This document shows positions 1 through 9,303 of a stretch of 64,000 nt of DNA, one piece after another. The stretch comes from CAG-238 sp934277695 (GTDB lineage Bacteria > Bacillota > Clostridia > Peptostreptococcales > Anaerovoracaceae). Made by a program: the position numbers and the translations under genes. Within the stretch, counting starts at the first letter, position 1. Each line of letters starts with the position of its first letter. The notes beneath the pieces were generated by a model. That model saw nothing but the letters and a program-made list of their open reading frames with translations. It searched no databases and had not been told where the DNA came from. Location: NCBI GenBank assembly GCA_934277695.1, contig CAKQVG010000008.1, positions 1 through 64,000 on the forward strand. The letters run 5' to 3'.

Positions 1-8
1 AATTAAAG

Positions 9-49
9 AACTCCGATTCCTACTGTTTCCAATAGGTTTCGGAGTTTTT
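9..49 (+). terminator. Rho-independent terminator entering from the left edge
   Basis: Inverted repeat AACTCCGA (9-16) / TCGGAGTT (39-46) with an inner CCTA/TAGG pairing, followed by a run of five T. It would end a plus-strand transcript coming from outside the window. Confidence 0.7.
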
Positions 50-171
50 CCATTCTTCAACTGTCAAAGACGGGATTTTACCACTATCAGAAAAACATTT
101 CAAGACTTGATTCTGTTTTTATGTATTATGCTTTGTGCTAAACATTCGATGCTGCAGAGAAAGGTTGCCCT

Positions 172-223
172 AAAAAAATAGCAGGCAATGCACCACCCGA
201 TTTTCGGGTATCCACATTGCCTG
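172..223 (-). terminator. Terminator of the FecR/CHASE2 operon
   Basis: Long hairpin CAGGCAATG (182-190) / CATTGCCTG (215-223) with an inner ACCCGA/TCGGGT stem. On the minus strand it is followed by a run of seven T (positions 179-173). It lies 18 bases past the FecR stop codon. Confidence 0.85.
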
Positions 224-240
224 TCATTGTTTAATTTGAT

Positions 241-2061
241 TTATGTAGTTGTCGTTCTAGTCTCCTCTTCATGGCAGGTAGTGCAGCTCCTTTTTTCTTC
301 TCCTTCAGGAGTTTGCGTCCATTCGCCCCAAGTGTGACCTTTGGCACTTATAGTTTGCTCTATAAGATCAGAACATCTGTTGCACTGTTGCGTTTCTTTT
401 CCGTCAGTGGTGCAGGTTGCTGGAGTCTCTAAATTCCATCTGTCTCCATATGTCTCGTGTCCCAATGCTCGAATCGTCTGTGTCTCTGTTGCATTACATT
501 TCGTGCAGTTATGTTGTTGGCTTCCTTCTTTAGTGCAAGTTGCAGGACTAGTTATAGTCCATGTATCACTCCACTCGTGTCCGGTTGCCTGAATCGACCG
601 TGTCTCTGTTGCACTACATTTCGCGCATCTATGTTCTTCGCTTCCGTCTTTAGTGCAAGTTGCAGCAACTGTTGTATTCCATGCACTCCACTCGTGTCCG
701 GTTGCCTGAATCGGTTCGGTTATGTGCTGTCCGCAATACGAACAAGAACCGGATTGCCTTCCTGCGGTTGTGCAGGTTGCGGGTTTATCTACTGTCCAAG
801 TTGTAACATTGTGATTGCAGATTGCTCTTGTGTAAATCAGCTGCGGAATTGCTCTGGTTTCGATTACCTCGTTGCATACCGTGCAATACTTGGTTTCCGT
901 ACCTTCGGCCGAATATGTAGGCTGCAGGGTTACCACCCAGTTGCCCGGCTGATGACCGGTTGGCTCCAGAACCTCCTTTGTAACCGTGCAGCCGCAGAGA
1001 GTGCATTTTGCGGTTACTGTGCCGTCCTGCGTGCAGGTCGGCGGAGTTGTTATTTCCTCTCCCAACTTATGAGAAATCTTATCTGTATGTCTGCTGTTTA
1101 CAATCTTTCCGCAAGTCGTACATTTCTTGACTTTAAGTCCCTTATGTGTGCAGGTTGCCTTGGTCTTGGTTGTCCATACGGAAGTTTTGTGCTTACATTC
1201 CTTCTTGACTTCCTTTGTCTCCGGCTTCACTTTTGCATCATGACTGTCGTTTTGACCGAGCTTCTCTTTGATGAGAGCTTCAAGCTCGTCTCTGTCTGCT
1301 GCAATCTCATCGCCGTCGTCTATGTAATTTATAATCTGCTTCAGAGTCCCTACCGGGAAGGATGCGTAATCAATCGGTACGGCGATTTTACCTCCCCTGC
1401 CGACAACAAATTCCGAAAACGTTTCGTCAGCTCTGACTACCGCAGCAGTTCCTGCCGATATGGTTTCCGTAACGCCGTTGTATTCGCCCTCTGTGGTTTT
1501 GAGGTCAACCTTTACAGCACCGTCAAGTACCGCAAGATAGGTGTAAACCTTGTCATCGCTTCCTTTGCGTACCTCAACACGGAATACTGTACCTCGAACC
1601 GCCATCGTTGAGTTCGGTGTATCAACCCTGTACACAGCTCCTTCTTCCAAAGGGTTTACGATACGGTTCAGTGTTGCACCCTCATCCAGATAAATTACCG
1701 TACTGCTTTTTTTCTGGCTGCCGGAAGCCTCCTTGAGCCAAAAGTGAGTTTCTTCCTCGGCGTACATATACTTATCCATGTCAAAGAGCATCGTCAGATC
1801 GGAAATCTGCTGTACCGTAACATCGTTACCCGATACAAGGTGCATTCCTTTGTAAGCATTTGTGCTTTCTTTCGTCTCATCCAAGACAACCGTCGTTCCA
1901 TTGGTTTCTTCCACAACAACGGTTCTGGCTGTTTCCTCGACTTTGTTCGGGTCCGAATTGCCGATCGAATCTCCGCACCCTGTCATAAGCCCTATGGCAA
2001 GTGATACGAAGCAGCACAGGGCAAGAATCCAATGCTTGTTTTTTTTGGTAGATTGAATCAA
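241..2061 (-). CDS. FecR-domain lipoprotein with eight Cys-rich repeats
   Basis: Predicted surface lipoprotein: basic N-terminus, hydrophobic stretch and lipobox MTGC at about residue 29, so the mature protein should be lipid-anchored outside the membrane. A FecR-like beta domain follows (about residues 115-210; TPNSTMAVRGTVFRV is typical). The C-terminal half (from about residue 289) is eight repeats of roughly 38 residues, each with GH or H, PATCT..G, and a CxxC pair, resembling small zinc-ribbon-like units; repeats 3 and 8 lack the first Cys. Start choice: GTG at 2070 has AGGAG touching it with no spacing, whereas GAGGAGGTGA (2076-2067) sits 8 nt before an in-frame TTG at 2061, so I prefer the TTG. 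The upstream cyclase stop (2067) lies inside this ribosome binding site, implying translational coupling. The ligand and role of the repeats are unknown. Confidence 0.8.
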   Translation of the reverse strand: MIQSTKKNKHWILALCCFVSLAIGLMTGCGDSIGNSDPNKVEETARTVVVEETNGTTVVLDETKESTNAYKGMHLVSGNDVTVQQISDLTMLFDMDKYMYAEEETHFWLKEASGSQKKSSTVIYLDEGATLNRIVNPLEEGAVYRVDTPNSTMAVRGTVFRVEVRKGSDDKVYTYLAVLDGAVKVDLKTTEGEYNGVTETISAGTAAVVRADETFSEFVVGRGGKIAVPIDYASFPVGTLKQIINYIDDGDEIAADRDELEALIKEKLGQNDSHDAKVKPETKEVKKECKHKTSVWTTKTKATCTHKGLKVKKCTTCGKIVNSRHTDKISHKLGEEITTPPTCTQDGTVTAKCTLCGCTVTKEVLEPTGHQPGNWVVTLQPTYSAEGTETKYCTVCNEVIETRAIPQLIYTRAICNHNVTTWTVDKPATCTTAGRQSGSCSYCGQHITEPIQATGHEWSAWNTTVAATCTKDGSEEHRCAKCSATETRSIQATGHEWSDTWTITSPATCTKEGSQQHNCTKCNATETQTIRALGHETYGDRWNLETPATCTTDGKETQQCNRCSDLIEQTISAKGHTWGEWTQTPEGEEKRSCTTCHEEETRTTTT

Positions 2062-2066
2062 CCAAT

Positions 2067-3905
2067 TCACCTCCTCTGTTTTACTTTTTCTGTCTCTTCT
2101 ATATCCATAACGCGGTATACCGTTACCGCCTTTGTTTTTCCCTTGAGCTCCATTTGACCGACTTCTTCCGTCATGATTCGACCTTCAAGTGCGTCATGAA
2201 CGTCCTTGCTGATGAGAATTTCGCCTGCCGCAGCCCGGCTTTCGAGTCTTGCCGCCGTGTTTACGGTATCTCCGATTGCCGTGTAGTCCATTCTGAAGTC
2301 GGAACCGATGTTGCCGACAACCGCATTGCCGCAGTTTATTCCTATGCCGAAGGCAACCTTTTTGCCAAACCGTTCAAAAAGCTTTTTCGAGAGCACATCT
2401 GCACCGGCTCTCATGTCCGTTGCTGCCTTCACTGCCCTGAAAATGTAATCGTCGAGGTCAAACGGTGCGTTGAAAACCGCCATTGTTGCATCGCCGATGA
2501 ATTTGTCGAGCATTCCGAGGTTGTTCAATATACATGTGGAGGTCAAGTCGAGATATTCGTTGAGAATGCTTACTACCTGCTCCGGTTCAAGGTTTTCCGA
2601 CAGAGGGGTAAAACCTCTGATATCCACGAAAAGCACTGCGACATTTCTTTTTTCGCCGCCGAGCAGAAGTTCAAAGTTGCCATCCTTTTCCAGATTGTCA
2701 ACCACCTGCGGTGCGACATATTTTTTGAATGCCGTAAGCACCTTTTTTCTTTTATGATTTTCAATCAAATATTTCTTGCCTACGAAATATCCGATAATAA
2801 GCAGCATGAGAAGAATGAAATAGGCCTGCGGTATCGTATATCCCCGTGCTGCGAGCAGCTTTCCCGCGAACGCGTGAAGCACAATCAAAAATATGCTTTC
2901 GATAAGTGCCGGAGCCAGCTTCTGTCTCTGCACCGCAAAGAAGAACAGCAACAGAAGTGGGCATACGATTGCAAGATACTTCCACGCAGGCACCGTCAAT
3001 GCGGTTTTGCCGTCCATCAGTGCCTGAAGAATGTTTGCCTGGATTTCGATGCCGTACATCGGATTCCCTCGGTCCGCTGCCGAAGCATACGCATCTTGAA
3101 AGCCCGGTGCGTATGCACCTATCAGCACGATGCAGTCTTTGAATTCGCTCACCGGCACTGCTCCATTCAAAACCTCTTTCATGGAAACATGACTGAATTC
3201 GCCCTCCTGCCCCGAATAGAAAAAATTGAGCTGTCCGGCCTCGTTTGTCCTTGGGGTTACCGGCCTGCGGTCGTTTGTTTCTTCATAAATCTCATAAATC
3301 TCCCATGCGAAGCTCTTTGCCTCTGTGTTGTTATCCTCAAAAATTTTGGTGTAGCGAATTCTGCCGTCCTCAGCCAGATAAGCATTCGTGTATCCACTTC
3401 GAGCTTCCTTTCGCAGTTCCGGGTAGACCTCCTCAATTCGTTCTACATTCATGGAGTCGAAGTAACGGTTTCCGTATTCGTCGTGCTTAGTTGCACCCCT
3501 GTATATTAAATTTGATGCTAAAACCGTCGGGCAGGCGTTTCGCACTGCCTTGGCAAGCCGCAGATCCGCTGCTTTGTTGCTCTCTCCTACAAAAAGCACA
3601 TCCACGCCGATTACCGTCGGCATAGTTTCCTTGTCTGCACAAAGGATTTCAATCAGTTCTGCGGTCTTTTCCCTGGCCCACGTTGTAAAATTTCCGTATG
3701 CTTCGAGGGTTTCCTCGTCAATTGCAATAATTCTGATATTATTGTTTACACCGCGGAATTCCGTGTAAAGCTTGTCACAGATATACGCATCGAGTGTATA
3801 AAATGCCGATGCGGCTACCGTTCCGCACAGGAAACAGAGAATCAGGACAGCCTCCGCAAGCAGCAGAAGTTTTTGGGGGAATTTTTTTTTGCGCTCTTTG
3901 TTCAT
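2067..3905 (-). CDS. CHASE2-domain class III adenylate/guanylate cyclase
   Basis: Membrane-bound cyclase. Order: one N-terminal membrane helix, an extracytoplasmic CHASE2 sensor domain (about residues 35-310), three membrane helices, then a class III nucleotide cyclase domain (about residues 410-590). Both metal-binding aspartates are visible (LFVDIRGFT and KFIGDATMAVF). The Lys in DKFIGD and the Asp in MDYTAIGDTVN are where adenylate-specific cyclases carry their purine-selecting residues, so ATP is the more likely substrate (inference). Start taken at ATG 3905 (MNKERKKK): a longer reading to 3989 has no ribosome binding site and would contain a TATAAT box at 3960-3965. Coupled to the downstream FecR lipoprotein. 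CHASE2 cyclases and FecR proteins are known to occur together, suggesting an envelope-sensing cyclic nucleotide signal. Confidence 0.88.
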   Translation of the reverse strand: MNKERKKKFPQKLLLLAEAVLILCFLCGTVAASAFYTLDAYICDKLYTEFRGVNNNIRIIAIDEETLEAYGNFTTWAREKTAELIEILCADKETMPTVIGVDVLFVGESNKAADLRLAKAVRNACPTVLASNLIYRGATKHDEYGNRYFDSMNVERIEEVYPELRKEARSGYTNAYLAEDGRIRYTKIFEDNNTEAKSFAWEIYEIYEETNDRRPVTPRTNEAGQLNFFYSGQEGEFSHVSMKEVLNGAVPVSEFKDCIVLIGAYAPGFQDAYASAADRGNPMYGIEIQANILQALMDGKTALTVPAWKYLAIVCPLLLLFFFAVQRQKLAPALIESIFLIVLHAFAGKLLAARGYTIPQAYFILLMLLIIGYFVGKKYLIENHKRKKVLTAFKKYVAPQVVDNLEKDGNFELLLGGEKRNVAVLFVDIRGFTPLSENLEPEQVVSILNEYLDLTSTCILNNLGMLDKFIGDATMAVFNAPFDLDDYIFRAVKAATDMRAGADVLSKKLFERFGKKVAFGIGINCGNAVVGNIGSDFRMDYTAIGDTVNTAARLESRAAAGEILISKDVHDALEGRIMTEEVGQMELKGKTKAVTVYRVMDIEETEKVKQRR

Positions 3906-3959
3906 AGCCTCTATTTGAAAAATTTGTCGAATTTTACTTTTGATTCTTCTAATGCAAAA

Positions 3960-3965
3960 ATTATA
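3960..3965 (-). promoter_or_regulatory. Candidate -10 box for the cyclase operon
   Basis: Minus-strand TATAAT about 55 bases before the chosen cyclase start. A weak TGTACT-like -35 lies about 17 bases upstream. A TGTATACA palindrome (4002-4009) lies further upstream. Confidence 0.4.
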
Positions 3966-4072
3966 ATATATTTTATGGAAAAAGTACATGGATTTTTTAT
4001 TTTGTATACAGTATTCCTGTCGTACTTTTCACTTCCCCGCCCCTATCTGCATATACTGCTAAGGGTGAAAAA

Positions 4073-4285
4073 ATGGGAAATAACTATAACTGCAATAATC
4101 ACAACAACTGCGGCCCGAGAAAGAAAAAGGGCTTTAAAATATGCAAAGAGACCAAGGATGTAGGCTTTGTGCTTTTGGTTTTCGGCGCGGTTACGCTCTG
4201 CGCCCTTTTCCTCCCGCCGAAAGCGTGGCTGATTATGCTTGGGGTTTTACTCATCATTTGCGGAATTTCACTAATGAGAAAATAA
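4073..4285 (+). CDS. Small membrane protein, unknown function
   Basis: 70 residues, preceded by AAGGGTG with 5-6 nt spacing. The N-terminus is rich in Asn, Cys and His (NCNNHNNC), followed by a basic stretch (RKKKGFK) and two short hydrophobic segments (about residues 29-45 and 51-66), so a hairpin of two membrane helices is likely. The Cys/His cluster could bind a metal, but this is only a guess. I do not recognise the family. It is divergent from the cyclase operon and ends at a strong hairpin. Confidence 0.6.
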   Translation: MGNNYNCNNHNNCGPRKKKGFKICKETKDVGFVLLVFGAVTLCALFLPPKAWLIMLGVLLIICGISLMRK

Positions 4286-4328
4286 GGGCCTTGGCTGCGC
4301 AGGTTTTGCGAGCGGCTAAAGCCCTTTT
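4284..4328. terminator. Bidirectional terminator between the small membrane gene and purL
   Basis: Outer stem AAGGGC/GCCCTT with a bulged inner GC-rich stem. TTTT follows on the plus strand and a T-rich TTATTTTC on the minus strand. It can end both the plus-strand small gene and the minus-strand purine operon. Confidence 0.75.
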
Positions 4329-4331
4329 GAT

Positions 4332-7300
4332 TTATTTGAAGTATCTTACTGCGGATTCAAACATCTCCATATCGAATCTGCCCGGAACATTCCGGTACAA
4401 ACCGCTGCCGATTCGTTCGGAATGACCCATCTTGCCCAAAACTCTGCCGTCAGGTGAAATCAGACCTTCCACAGCCCAGTCTGAACCGTTAGGATTGTAC
4501 TGGATTTTGTCCGTCGGATTTGAGCTCAAATCCACGTACTGCGTGATAATCTGTCCGCTGTCCGCCAGATTCTGAAGCAGCTGCGTATCTGCGATGAAAC
4601 GCCCCTCGCCGTGAGAAATCGGTACGGTGTAAATCTCACCGACCTCTGTATTCATCAGCCATGGAGATTTGTTGGATGCGATACGCGTCCTTACCAGCTT
4701 CGACTGGTGGCGTCCGATTCGGTTGTAGGTCAGGGTCGGACAAGTTTCATCTGTGTCGATGATTTTGCCGTATGGAACCAGTCCGAGTTTAATCAGTGCC
4801 TGGAAACCGTTACAGATTCCTGCCATCAGACCGTCTCTTTCCTCTAAGAGCTGCGTTACGGCTTCTTTAATTTCCGGATTGCGAAAGAATGCGGTAATCA
4901 GTTTGCCTGAGCCGTCCGGTTCGTCGCCGCCCGAAAAGCCGCCCGGGATGAAAATCATCTGCGATTCTTTTATCTTTTCTGCGAAAACCTCTACGGATTT
5001 TGCAACAGCTGCCGGGCTGAGATTGTTCAGCACGAAGATTTCGCTCTCCGCACCTGCCCTCTCAAATGCCTTCGCAGTGTCATATTCGCAGTTGGTGCCC
5101 GGGAATACCGGAATCAGCGCCTTTGGTCTTGCAATTTTCACAGCCGAAGCAAATTCTGCAGGCTTTCTATAGGAAACTGTATTAATCATTCTGTCCGTCT
5201 TTTCAAGGTTACACGGGTACACAGACTCCAGCTTCTTCTCATAAAAGTCGAGAATATCGAGCATATCTATGAGAATATCCTGTTTGGAAATTACGAAATC
5301 CGAGCAGGTTCTTCCAAGAAGCAGTGCGCCCGGAAGTTCTTCCGTTGTCTCCAAAACAAAAGCGCCGTAATTATATGCAAACAGTTCTTCCTCGTCTAAA
5401 TCATAGTCGAGGTCGATACCGATGCGGTTTCCGATTATCATCTTAATCAGAGCCTCTGCTGCGCCGCCCATTCCCGGCGTCCATGCCGCTTTGACGATGC
5501 CCTGATGAATGAGTTTATGCACTTTTGCGATATTCTTTCTGATGGACGCGCAGTCCGGCAGTCCGTTTTCGTTTTCTTCCGGTTTCAGAAGATAAACAAA
5601 GTTTTCCGCTTCCTTAAATTCCGGCGAAATAACGCTGTCGATATTTTCTGTCGTGCAGGCAAACGAAACAAGGGTCGGAGGTACATGGAGATCCTCAAAC
5701 GAGCCGCTCATGGAGTCTTTGCCGCCGATGGCAGCCGCTTCTAAGCCGATTTGGGCATCCAGTGCCCCGAGAAGTGCCGCAAACGGCTTGCCCCAGCGTT
5801 CCGGCTTATCTTCGAGCTTTTCAAAATATTCCTGGAAGGACAGATAGATGTCCTCTAACGAAGCACCTGTTGCCGCCAGTTTGCAGACAGATTCAACAAC
5901 TGCAAGGTAAGCACCGTGGTATGGGCTCTTTTCCGTGATGAACGGGTTGTAGCCCCAGGCCATCATGCTGACCGTGGCAGTGTCGCCTTTTTCAACCGGG
6001 ATTTTGTGTACCATCGCCTGCGCCGGCGTTCTCTGGTATTTGCCGCCGAACGGCATGAGCACGGTTCCCGCGCCGATTGTCGAGTCGAATCTTTCGGAAA
6101 GTCCACGCTTGGAGCAGCAGTTCAAATCCTCCGCTATTTCTTCAATCCGCGTCTTGAGGGAGGCTTTCTTTGCCTCTTTTTGATAATCTTGTGCCTTCGG
6201 TGTTACAATATCGATATGTTTTTCTGCCCCATTGGAATCCAAAAATGCTCTGGAGAGGTCAACGATGGTCTTGCCGTTCCATGACATGACAAGACGCGGC
6301 TCTTCGGTAACTTCCGCGATAATCGTAGCTTCCAGATTTTCGGATGCCGCAAGCTCAATGAAACGCTCCGCATCTTCCGCGGATGTGACTACCGCCATTC
6401 TTTCCTGCGATTCGCTAATCGCAAGCTCCGTTCCGTCCAGCCCTTCATATTTTTTCGGTACGCGATTTAAGTCGATTTTCAGTCCGTCCGCAAGTTCTCC
6501 GACCGCAACCGAAACACCGCCCGCACCGAAGTCGTTGCAGCGTTTTATCATTTTAGAAGCAGTTGGATTCCGGAAAAGTCTCTGAAGCTTTCTTTCTTCC
6601 GGCGCGTTGCCCTTCTGCACTTCCGCTCCGCAGTTTTCCAGGGACGAGCTGTCATGCTTCTTGGAAGAGCCTGTCGCTCCGCCGCAGCCGTCCCGACCGG
6701 TTTTGCCGCCAAGAAGAATCACCTTGTCGCCCGCCTGCGGTGTTTCTCTTACTACATTTTCCGCAGGAGCGGCGCCAACAACCGCGCCGATTTCCATATG
6801 CTTGGCAACATAGCCCGGATGATAAATCTCATCAACCTGTCCGGTTGCAAGTCCGATTTGATTGCCGTAAGAGCTGTAGCCTGCCGCAGCCGTCGTGACG
6901 AGTTTTCTCTGCGGAAGCTTTCCTGCAAGCGTTTCGCTTACCGGGGTCAATGGATCGCCTGCTCCGGTAAGACGCATTGCGCCGTATACATAGGAGCGGC
7001 CCGACAAAGGGTCGCGGATTGCGCCGCCGATACAGGTTGCTGCGCCGCCGAACGGCTCAATTTCCGTCGGGTGATTGTGCGTTTCGTTTTTAAAGAGCAG
7101 CAGCCAGTCCTCTTTTTTACCATCGTGCTCAACTTCGATTTTGACCGTGCAGGCGTTGATTTCATCGGATTCGTCGAGTTTGGAAAGTTTGCCTTGCGCT
7201 TTCAGGTATTTTGCGGCAATCGTACCGATGTCCATAAGGCTTATCGGCTTCGTGCGTCCGAGTTTTTCACGGATTTCAAGATAGCGTTCATAGGCTTCCT

Positions 7301-8021
7301 GCAGCATGCCGTCTTCAAAGACAACATGGTCGATTGTCGTATTGAATGTCGTATGTCTGCAATGATCCGACCAGTAGGTGTCAATCATTCGGATTTCCGT
7401 AATCGTCGGCTGGCGGTTTTCCGAGCGGAAATACTTCCGGCATTCCAAAAGATCCGCCGTGTCCATTGCAAGTCCGCGTGTTTTGATAAATTCCGCAAGT
7501 TCTGCTTCTGTAAGGTCGGTGAAGCCTTCAACGGTTTCCACCTCCTGCGGGATTTCATATTCCGGCTTCAGCGATTGCGGCAGCGTCATTTCCGCTTCCC
7601 TTGCTTCTACCGGGTTAATCACATATTTTTTAATTGCTGATACAGCTTCTTCTGTCAGCTTTCCGTATAACGCATAAACTTTGGCGGTTCTGACCGTCGG
7701 TCTTTCGCCCTTGGAAATAATCTGAATACATTCCTCTGCCGAGGACGCCCTCTGGTCGAACTGACCCGGAAGATATTCCACCGCAAAGATGCAGTCTGCC
7801 TCCGGAAGTCTCCGAACCGCCTTATCAATCTGCGGCTCCGAGAAAACGGTATGTACTGCGTATTCAAACAGCTCTTCACTTATGTTTTCTGCATCGTACC
7901 GATTGAAAATCCGAACATCCTTCAGTCCTTCTACCCGCAAAACCTCACGAAGGTCGTAAAGCAGTGCTTCCGCTTCGTGCGCCAGTCCGGGCTTTTTCTC
8001 TACAAAAATTCTGTAAACCAT
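4332..8021 (-). CDS. purL: Phosphoribosylformylglycinamidine synthase, single-chain
   Basis: Converts FGAR, glutamine and ATP to FGAM, step 4 of purine synthesis. At 1229 residues it is the long form in which PurS-like, PurL and PurQ parts are fused. The N-terminus resembles PurS, the middle holds the duplicated ATP-binding synthase halves (glycine-rich GGKTGRDGCGGATG near residue 440), and the C-terminus is a class I glutaminase. The glutaminase is intact: Cys1070 in GICNGFQAL, and His1137 and Glu1139 in SHGEGRF, unlike the PurF of this operon. It is the last gene of the operon, two bases after purD, with a hairpin terminator behind it. Confidence 0.97.
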   Translation of the reverse strand: MVYRIFVEKKPGLAHEAEALLYDLREVLRVEGLKDVRIFNRYDAENISEELFEYAVHTVFSEPQIDKAVRRLPEADCIFAVEYLPGQFDQRASSAEECIQIISKGERPTVRTAKVYALYGKLTEEAVSAIKKYVINPVEAREAEMTLPQSLKPEYEIPQEVETVEGFTDLTEAELAEFIKTRGLAMDTADLLECRKYFRSENRQPTITEIRMIDTYWSDHCRHTTFNTTIDHVVFEDGMLQEAYERYLEIREKLGRTKPISLMDIGTIAAKYLKAQGKLSKLDESDEINACTVKIEVEHDGKKEDWLLLFKNETHNHPTEIEPFGGAATCIGGAIRDPLSGRSYVYGAMRLTGAGDPLTPVSETLAGKLPQRKLVTTAAAGYSSYGNQIGLATGQVDEIYHPGYVAKHMEIGAVVGAAPAENVVRETPQAGDKVILLGGKTGRDGCGGATGSSKKHDSSSLENCGAEVQKGNAPEERKLQRLFRNPTASKMIKRCNDFGAGGVSVAVGELADGLKIDLNRVPKKYEGLDGTELAISESQERMAVVTSAEDAERFIELAASENLEATIIAEVTEEPRLVMSWNGKTIVDLSRAFLDSNGAEKHIDIVTPKAQDYQKEAKKASLKTRIEEIAEDLNCCSKRGLSERFDSTIGAGTVLMPFGGKYQRTPAQAMVHKIPVEKGDTATVSMMAWGYNPFITEKSPYHGAYLAVVESVCKLAATGASLEDIYLSFQEYFEKLEDKPERWGKPFAALLGALDAQIGLEAAAIGGKDSMSGSFEDLHVPPTLVSFACTTENIDSVISPEFKEAENFVYLLKPEENENGLPDCASIRKNIAKVHKLIHQGIVKAAWTPGMGGAAEALIKMIIGNRIGIDLDYDLDEEELFAYNYGAFVLETTEELPGALLLGRTCSDFVISKQDILIDMLDILDFYEKKLESVYPCNLEKTDRMINTVSYRKPAEFASAVKIARPKALIPVFPGTNCEYDTAKAFERAGAESEIFVLNNLSPAAVAKSVEVFAEKIKESQMIFIPGGFSGGDEPDGSGKLITAFFRNPEIKEAVTQLLEERDGLMAGICNGFQALIKLGLVPYGKIIDTDETCPTLTYNRIGRHQSKLVRTRIASNKSPWLMNTEVGEIYTVPISHGEGRFIADTQLLQNLADSGQIITQYVDLSSNPTDKIQYNPNGSDWAVEGLISPDGRVLGKMGHSERIGSGLYRNVPGRFDMEMFESAVRYFK

Positions 8022-8023
8022 TC

Positions 8024-9286
8024 TTACTTCCTTTCCGCCATCAAAGCGCGAGCGCCGATGTCTTTTCTGTAAAATGCGTTTTCAAACTTTACCTCTGAAA
8101 CGGTTTCGTATGATTTCCGTATCGCCGCCTCAAGAGTCGGCGCGGTTTCCGTTACACCTAAAACTCTTCCTCCGGATGTCACAAGCTTTCCGTCTGCAAG
8201 CTTTGCTCCGGCAACGTAGATGTTTTTGCCCTCAGGCATTGTAATTTCAAAGCCTGTCTCATACTTTGCAGGATAGCCGGAGGAAGCCATAACCACGCAG
8301 CATGCGCTGTCAGTGCTGAATTTCACCTCTGCCTCATCCAAAGTTCCGTCGTAGATACGCAGCATGATTTCAAGCAGGTCGCTCTCTAAAAGAGGAAGTA
8401 CAACCTGCGTTTCGGGATCGCCGAAACGGCAGTTATATTCGATGACCTTCGGACCGTCCGCCGTCAGCATCAGACCGAAATACAGGCATCCCGTGAAAGT
8501 ACGGTTTTCCGCGTTCATCGCCGCAATCGTCGGCAGGAAGATTTCCTTCATGCACTGCTCGGCAATTTTTTTCGTATAATACGGGTTCGGCGCGATTGTT
8601 CCCATACCTCCCGTATTCAGCCCCATATCGCCGTCCAGAGCGCGTTTATGATCCATGGAGGAAATCATGGGAATCAGCGTCTTTCCGTCCGTAAACGAAA
8701 GAACTGACACCTCAGGACCGGTCAGGAATTCTTCAATGACAACCCTGCTTCCGCTTTCGCCAAAAATCTTGTCCTCCATCATCGATGCGACCGCTTTTTT
8801 CGCTTCTTCGATTGTTTCTGCCAGAATTACGCCCTTTCCAAGCGCAAGCCCGTCTGCTTTCACAACAATCGGTGCTTTTTGTGTATCCAGATAATCGAGT
8901 GCCGCCCGCATATCCGTAAAGGTCTCGTATGCAGCCGTCGGAATTTTGTATTTTTTCATCAGGTCTTTGGAAAAGGCTTTGCTTCCTTCAATGATTGCCG
9001 CGGCTTTCGTCGGACCGAAGGTTTTCACGCCGGCTTCCTGCAGCGCATCGACCGCACCTAAAACCAGCGGATCGTCCGGCGCGACAACTGCAAAGTCAAT
9101 TTCGTTTTCCTTTGCGAATTTCACCATGCCCGGAATGTCTTTTGCGTTAATATTCACGCATTCCGCGTCCTGCGCGATTCCGCCGTTTCCCGGAAGCGCG
9201 TAAATTTTCCCGGTCTTCGGGCTTTCCTTTATTTTTTTGATTAAGGCGTGCTCTCTTCCTCCGCCGCCTACTACCATGATTTTCAT
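8024..9286 (-). CDS. purD: Phosphoribosylamine-glycine ligase
   Basis: GAR synthetase, joining glycine to phosphoribosylamine with ATP (step 2). 420 residues, the usual length. ATP-grasp fold with the N-terminal GGGGREHALI loop, the central KADGLALGKGV nucleotide segment and the NCRFGDPETQ metal/nucleotide motif near residue 285. Good ribosome binding site (GGGAGGTG) before ATG. Only two bases separate it from purL. Confidence 0.97.
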   Translation of the reverse strand: MKIMVVGGGGREHALIKKIKESPKTGKIYALPGNGGIAQDAECVNINAKDIPGMVKFAKENEIDFAVVAPDDPLVLGAVDALQEAGVKTFGPTKAAAIIEGSKAFSKDLMKKYKIPTAAYETFTDMRAALDYLDTQKAPIVVKADGLALGKGVILAETIEEAKKAVASMMEDKIFGESGSRVVIEEFLTGPEVSVLSFTDGKTLIPMISSMDHKRALDGDMGLNTGGMGTIAPNPYYTKKIAEQCMKEIFLPTIAAMNAENRTFTGCLYFGLMLTADGPKVIEYNCRFGDPETQVVLPLLESDLLEIMLRIYDGTLDEAEVKFSTDSACCVVMASSGYPAKYETGFEITMPEGKNIYVAGAKLADGKLVTSGGRVLGVTETAPTLEAAIRKSYETVSEVKFENAFYRKDIGARALMAERK

Positions 9287-9303
9287 TTCTACACCTCCCG
9301 GAA

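Noticed and set aside
457..1611. 384-codon plus-strand reading
   Set aside because: Antisense shadow of the FecR lipoprotein; its Cys/Ser-rich composition is due to the repeats, with no ribosome binding site.
2154..3509. 451-codon plus-strand reading
   Set aside because: Antisense to the CHASE2 cyclase, whose domains are clear on the minus strand.
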